Origin: Peptococcaceae bacterium
GTDB lineage: Bacteria; Bacillota; DSM-12270; Thermacetogeniales; Thermacetogeniaceae
Assembly: GCA_003160265.1 (NCBI GenBank)
Contig: PLQY01000092.1
Coordinates: 293-8,552 of the forward strand
Direction: 5' to 3'
Length of the DNA stretch: 8,260 nt
The notes beneath the pieces were generated by a model that worked only from the letters and a program-made list of their open reading frames with translations, ran no database searches and was not told where the DNA came from. The first letter of the stretch is position 1, and each line of letters opens with the position of its first letter. The position numbers and the translations under genes are program-made. Below, piece by piece: positions 6,312-8,260 of this stretch.

Positions 6312-7457
6312 ATGGGTGAGGCTAGGATCGGTATTGTCGGAGGCGGCCCTGCCGGCCTGGCGGCTGCTATCGAGGCGGCTGAGCTAGGACTCCGGGTTGA
6401 CCTCTTTGAGCGCAACCGGGTAGGCGATCACGTCAGATGCGGTGAAGGCTTCGTGGACACCATGCACCGGCTGGAGCAGCCTGGAGCTGGTGTGCGCTTC
6501 AGGGTGGAAGAGGTGCTGGTGCAGGTTGAACAGGAGTACCGGATCAGATGCAAGGGTATCAGGATCTGGATGATTGACCGCGCCGAATGGCAGCGCAGCC
6601 TGGCGGAGCAGGCCCGATCCGCGGGGGCGTGCCTGTATGAGAACACCCGGATCGACAGCCGGTTGTGGCAGGACCTGCAGCGTGACTACAACTGGGTGAT
6701 CGATGCCAGCGGCGCCCCGTCACGGACATCACTGCAGCACGGCTTTCGGGACTACTATCGGAAATACAGCGCCTATACCGCCCAGTATGTGATGGAGGGG
6801 GATTTCTCCCGCCTTGGGGAGCGCCTGAAGTTTGTTCTGTTCCCTCACTACGAGGGGTATTACTGGATCTTCCCCAAGGGGCTGGATGCTCAGGGCCGGT
6901 CAATCGCCAATGTCGGGATCGGGTTATTCCGGAGGGATTGCGCCAACAGTTGGGGGAACCGCCTGTGGATGGATCTCGACCGCCTGAACAACCGGGAAGG
7001 CATTGAGGGTAGGGTGCTACGGCGTCATGGGGGGATAGTGCCGATCAGGCTGTTGGAACAGTTGGAGTATGGCAACGTACTGCTGGTGGGTGACGCGGCA
7101 GGCTGTGCCTCGCCCCTGCACGGGGGTGGTATCGACACCTCCTTCTCCGTGGGCAGGTTGGCTGCCAGGTGGATCGCCGGTCGGGAGGGCCGGTTGCCGG
7201 ACGGTCAGTTTAATGCCGGGAAGAGCTTCTCCGCCGCGGTCGGGGATCTGCTTTGGCCGAAGCTCCGGGTTGAAGAGAAAATCTGCGACCTCTGGTCGAA
7301 GTTGGACCGGCCGGCTCTGGACGCTGTCGCCAGCCTGGCCACCAAGGACTGCCGGCAGGTGAGGCCATGGGGGGCCTTGCCCTGCTGCTGGCTGTTGCTG
7401 AGGCATACAGCGGCAGGCTACCATTTCTGGAGAGGGCTGACCCGGGGCAGATGGTAA
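6312..7457 (+). CDS. FAD-dependent oxidoreductase, geranylgeranyl reductase family
   Basis: A 381-residue flavoprotein of the family that reduces isoprenoid double bonds. The N-terminal Rossmann motif is GIVGGGPAG (7-15), with the ribose-binding Glu33 in DLFERN. RCGEGF (42-47) sits where family members have a Cys-Gly-Gly/Glu-Gly active-site segment. VIDASGAPS (129-137) and EGYYWIFPKG (181-190) follow, the latter matching the GYxWxFPK signature of geranylgeranyl reductases. The second FAD motif is VLLVGDAAGCASPLHGGGI (256-274). The C-terminus is short and basic. The substrate cannot be told: in bacteria such enzymes may act on menaquinone or other polyprenyl chains, and some are only annotated as generic oxidoreductases. 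GAGGAGG at 6292-6298 is 13 nt before the ATG, a rather long gap, but no better start is in frame. No isoprenoid gene lies beside it in this window. Confidence 0.88.
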   Translation: MGEARIGIVGGGPAGLAAAIEAAELGLRVDLFERNRVGDHVRCGEGFVDTMHRLEQPGAGVRFRVEEVLVQVEQEYRIRCKGIRIWMIDRAEWQRSLAEQARSAGACLYENTRIDSRLWQDLQRDYNWVIDASGAPSRTSLQHGFRDYYRKYSAYTAQYVMEGDFSRLGERLKFVLFPHYEGYYWIFPKGLDAQGRSIANVGIGLFRRDCANSWGNRLWMDLDRLNNREGIEGRVLRRHGGIVPIRLLEQLEYGNVLLVGDAAGCASPLHGGGIDTSFSVGRLAARWIAGREGRLPDGQFNAGKSFSAAVGDLLWPKLRVEEKICDLWSKLDRPALDAVASLATKDCRQVRPWGALPCCWLLLRHTAAGYHFWRGLTRGRW

Positions 7458-7460
7458 CGT

Positions 7461-8260
7461 TCAATCCGTCTGGCCGTTTCCGGACGCTTCATTTTTCTCC
7501 TCTGGTTTTTCCTTGGGGGCTTCCTCCAGCAGGCGCCGATTTGTTTCCTCGTCTACTTTTCCTGTCACTGGCAGGCCCTCTAGAGCCTGAAAACAGCGCA
7601 CTCCCAAGTCTGACAACCGTCCGAACATGCCGTCACAGCGATAGGGATAGAAGCCTTTTCGTTTTAAAGCCAGTTGTACGTAGACCGCATCTGGCCCTAC
7701 GGAACCGGTGGCAAGTTCACGGTGCCAGAAATTGGTCTTATGCGGCTCTCCGACGATATCTACCTGGGTGCCCACTTTGACCAGATCGAAGATCTGGAGC
7801 ACATCGTCGTCGAACATGCGGAGGCAGCCTAGCGAGGTCTCGTAGCTGATGGAACCCGGCTGGTTGGTGCCGTGGATCCCATAGCGGCCCCAGATGATGT
7901 TGAGGCCCAGCCAACGTGGACCGAAGGGCCCTCCCCAGTTGTAATCCTTGTCGATGATCTTCCACTCGCCGATGGGGGTCGGGGTGCTATACTTGCCGAT
8001 GGCGACCGGGTAGACACCGATAACCTCTTGTCCCGCCATCACGGTCAGCGTCCTCTGATCGGCATTTACCACCAACCTGACCTCAACACCCGGGGTAATC
8101 TGCGGCTTGTCAGGCCGGTCGGCTACGGTACCGGTAGCGAGGGGTGGCGCCACGCCGCGTCCCCTAGAGCAGGCGCCCGGCAGCGGCGTCAGGTCCGCGC
8201 CATGTCCGGTGGTCATAGCGGTGCCGGGCGCGGCCGGTGCGACTTTGGGATAACAGGCCG
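7461..8260 (-). CDS. L,D-transpeptidase (YkuD) with C-terminal peptidoglycan-binding domain, N-terminus beyond window
   Basis: An extracytoplasmic enzyme that forms 3-3 cross-links in peptidoglycan or attaches proteins to it. The frame stays open to the right edge. The first ATG (8216) has no ribosome binding site, so the true start and the expected signal peptide lie outside. Counting from that ATG, a Pro/Gly/Ala-rich linker precedes the YkuD domain (about 46-155). The domain starts LVVNADQRTLTVM and contains PTPIGEW. The active site is HGT (115-117) and SLGCLR (128-133) with nucleophile Cys131 (codon 7824-7826). A helical PG_binding_1 domain follows (about 176-231: VQLALKRKGFYPYRCDGMFG and FQALEGLPVTGKVDEET). 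The tail is rich in Glu and Lys. Many family members carry the peptidoglycan-binding domain N-terminally, so the C-terminal placement is a variant. Its stop is 3 nt from that of the convergent reductase gene. Confidence 0.93.
   Translation of the reverse strand, partial: ACYPKVAPAAPGTAMTTGHGADLTPLPGACSRGRGVAPPLATGTVADRPDKPQITPGVEVRLVVNADQRTLTVMAGQEVIGVYPVAIGKYSTPTPIGEWKIIDKDYNWGGPFGPRWLGLNIIWGRYGIHGTNQPGSISYETSLGCLRMFDDDVLQIFDLVKVGTQVDIVGEPHKTNFWHRELATGSVGPDAVYVQLALKRKGFYPYRCDGMFGRLSDLGVRCFQALEGLPVTGKVDEETNRRLLEEAPKEKPEEKNEASGNGQTD
7467..7496 (+). terminator. Candidate terminator of the reductase gene inside the convergent gene
   Basis: CGTCTGG (7467-7473) pairs with CCGGACG (7480-7486), one T-G wobble, around the loop CCGTTT, followed by CTTCATTTTT. 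It begins 10 nt after the reductase stop and lies within the last codons of the convergent L,D-transpeptidase gene. Confidence 0.45.

Noticed and set aside
7017..7424. Open frames in both strands inside the reductase gene
   Set aside because: They are shadows caused by high GC content; the reductase frame carries all family motifs.

Overview
The window looks like chromosomal DNA from an anaerobic, low-branching Firmicute of the Clostridia type (Peptococcales, Moorellales or Syntrophomonas-like). This is inferred from a T-box leader in front of serA, strong AGGAGG ribosome binding sites, a secreted protein with a copper-amine-oxidase-N type stalk domain, a CshA/DeaD-type helicase and moderately GC-rich genes separated by AT-rich promoters. 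The exact genus cannot be fixed from the sequence. No tRNA, rRNA, CRISPR array, transposase or phage gene was seen.

Layout. The left edge holds the C-terminal part of a DEAD-box RNA helicase (+). It converges on serA (-) and a perfect 18-bp hairpin near the helicase stop lies between them. serA (phosphoglycerate dehydrogenase, first step of serine synthesis) has a full T-box leader with its own promoter. The specifier is UCC (Ser) and the T-box bulge is UGGC, which fits tRNA-Ser, so serA is predicted to be induced when charged tRNA-Ser is scarce. Two 15-bp tandem repeats sit directly upstream of the serA promoter. An intergenic stretch of about 390 bp, partly very AT-rich, separates serA from a divergent two-gene unit (+): a membrane-anchored HtrA/trypsin-like serine protease that stops before any PDZ domain, and a 67-residue protein of unknown function. 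A strong terminator closes this unit.

Next (+) is a secreted 403-residue protein: signal peptide, two tandem chitobiase-C-terminal-like beta domains, a helical segment and a copper-amine-oxidase-N-like domain. Its leader has inverted repeats and an extra Shine-Dalgarno sequence. After its terminator comes a compact array of five copies of a 10-bp core (three in one orientation, two inverted). Then follows an FAD-dependent oxidoreductase of the geranylgeranyl reductase family (+). Its stop lies 3 nt from the stop of a convergent L,D-transpeptidase with a C-terminal peptidoglycan-binding domain (-), which runs off the right edge.

The genes do not form one pathway. Three (protease, stalk protein, L,D-transpeptidase) act at the cell surface; serA and the helicase are housekeeping genes. 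The points most worth a second look are the serine T-box with its adjacent repeats, the PDZ-less protease paired with a small unknown protein, the leader of the secreted protein and the inverted-repeat array.
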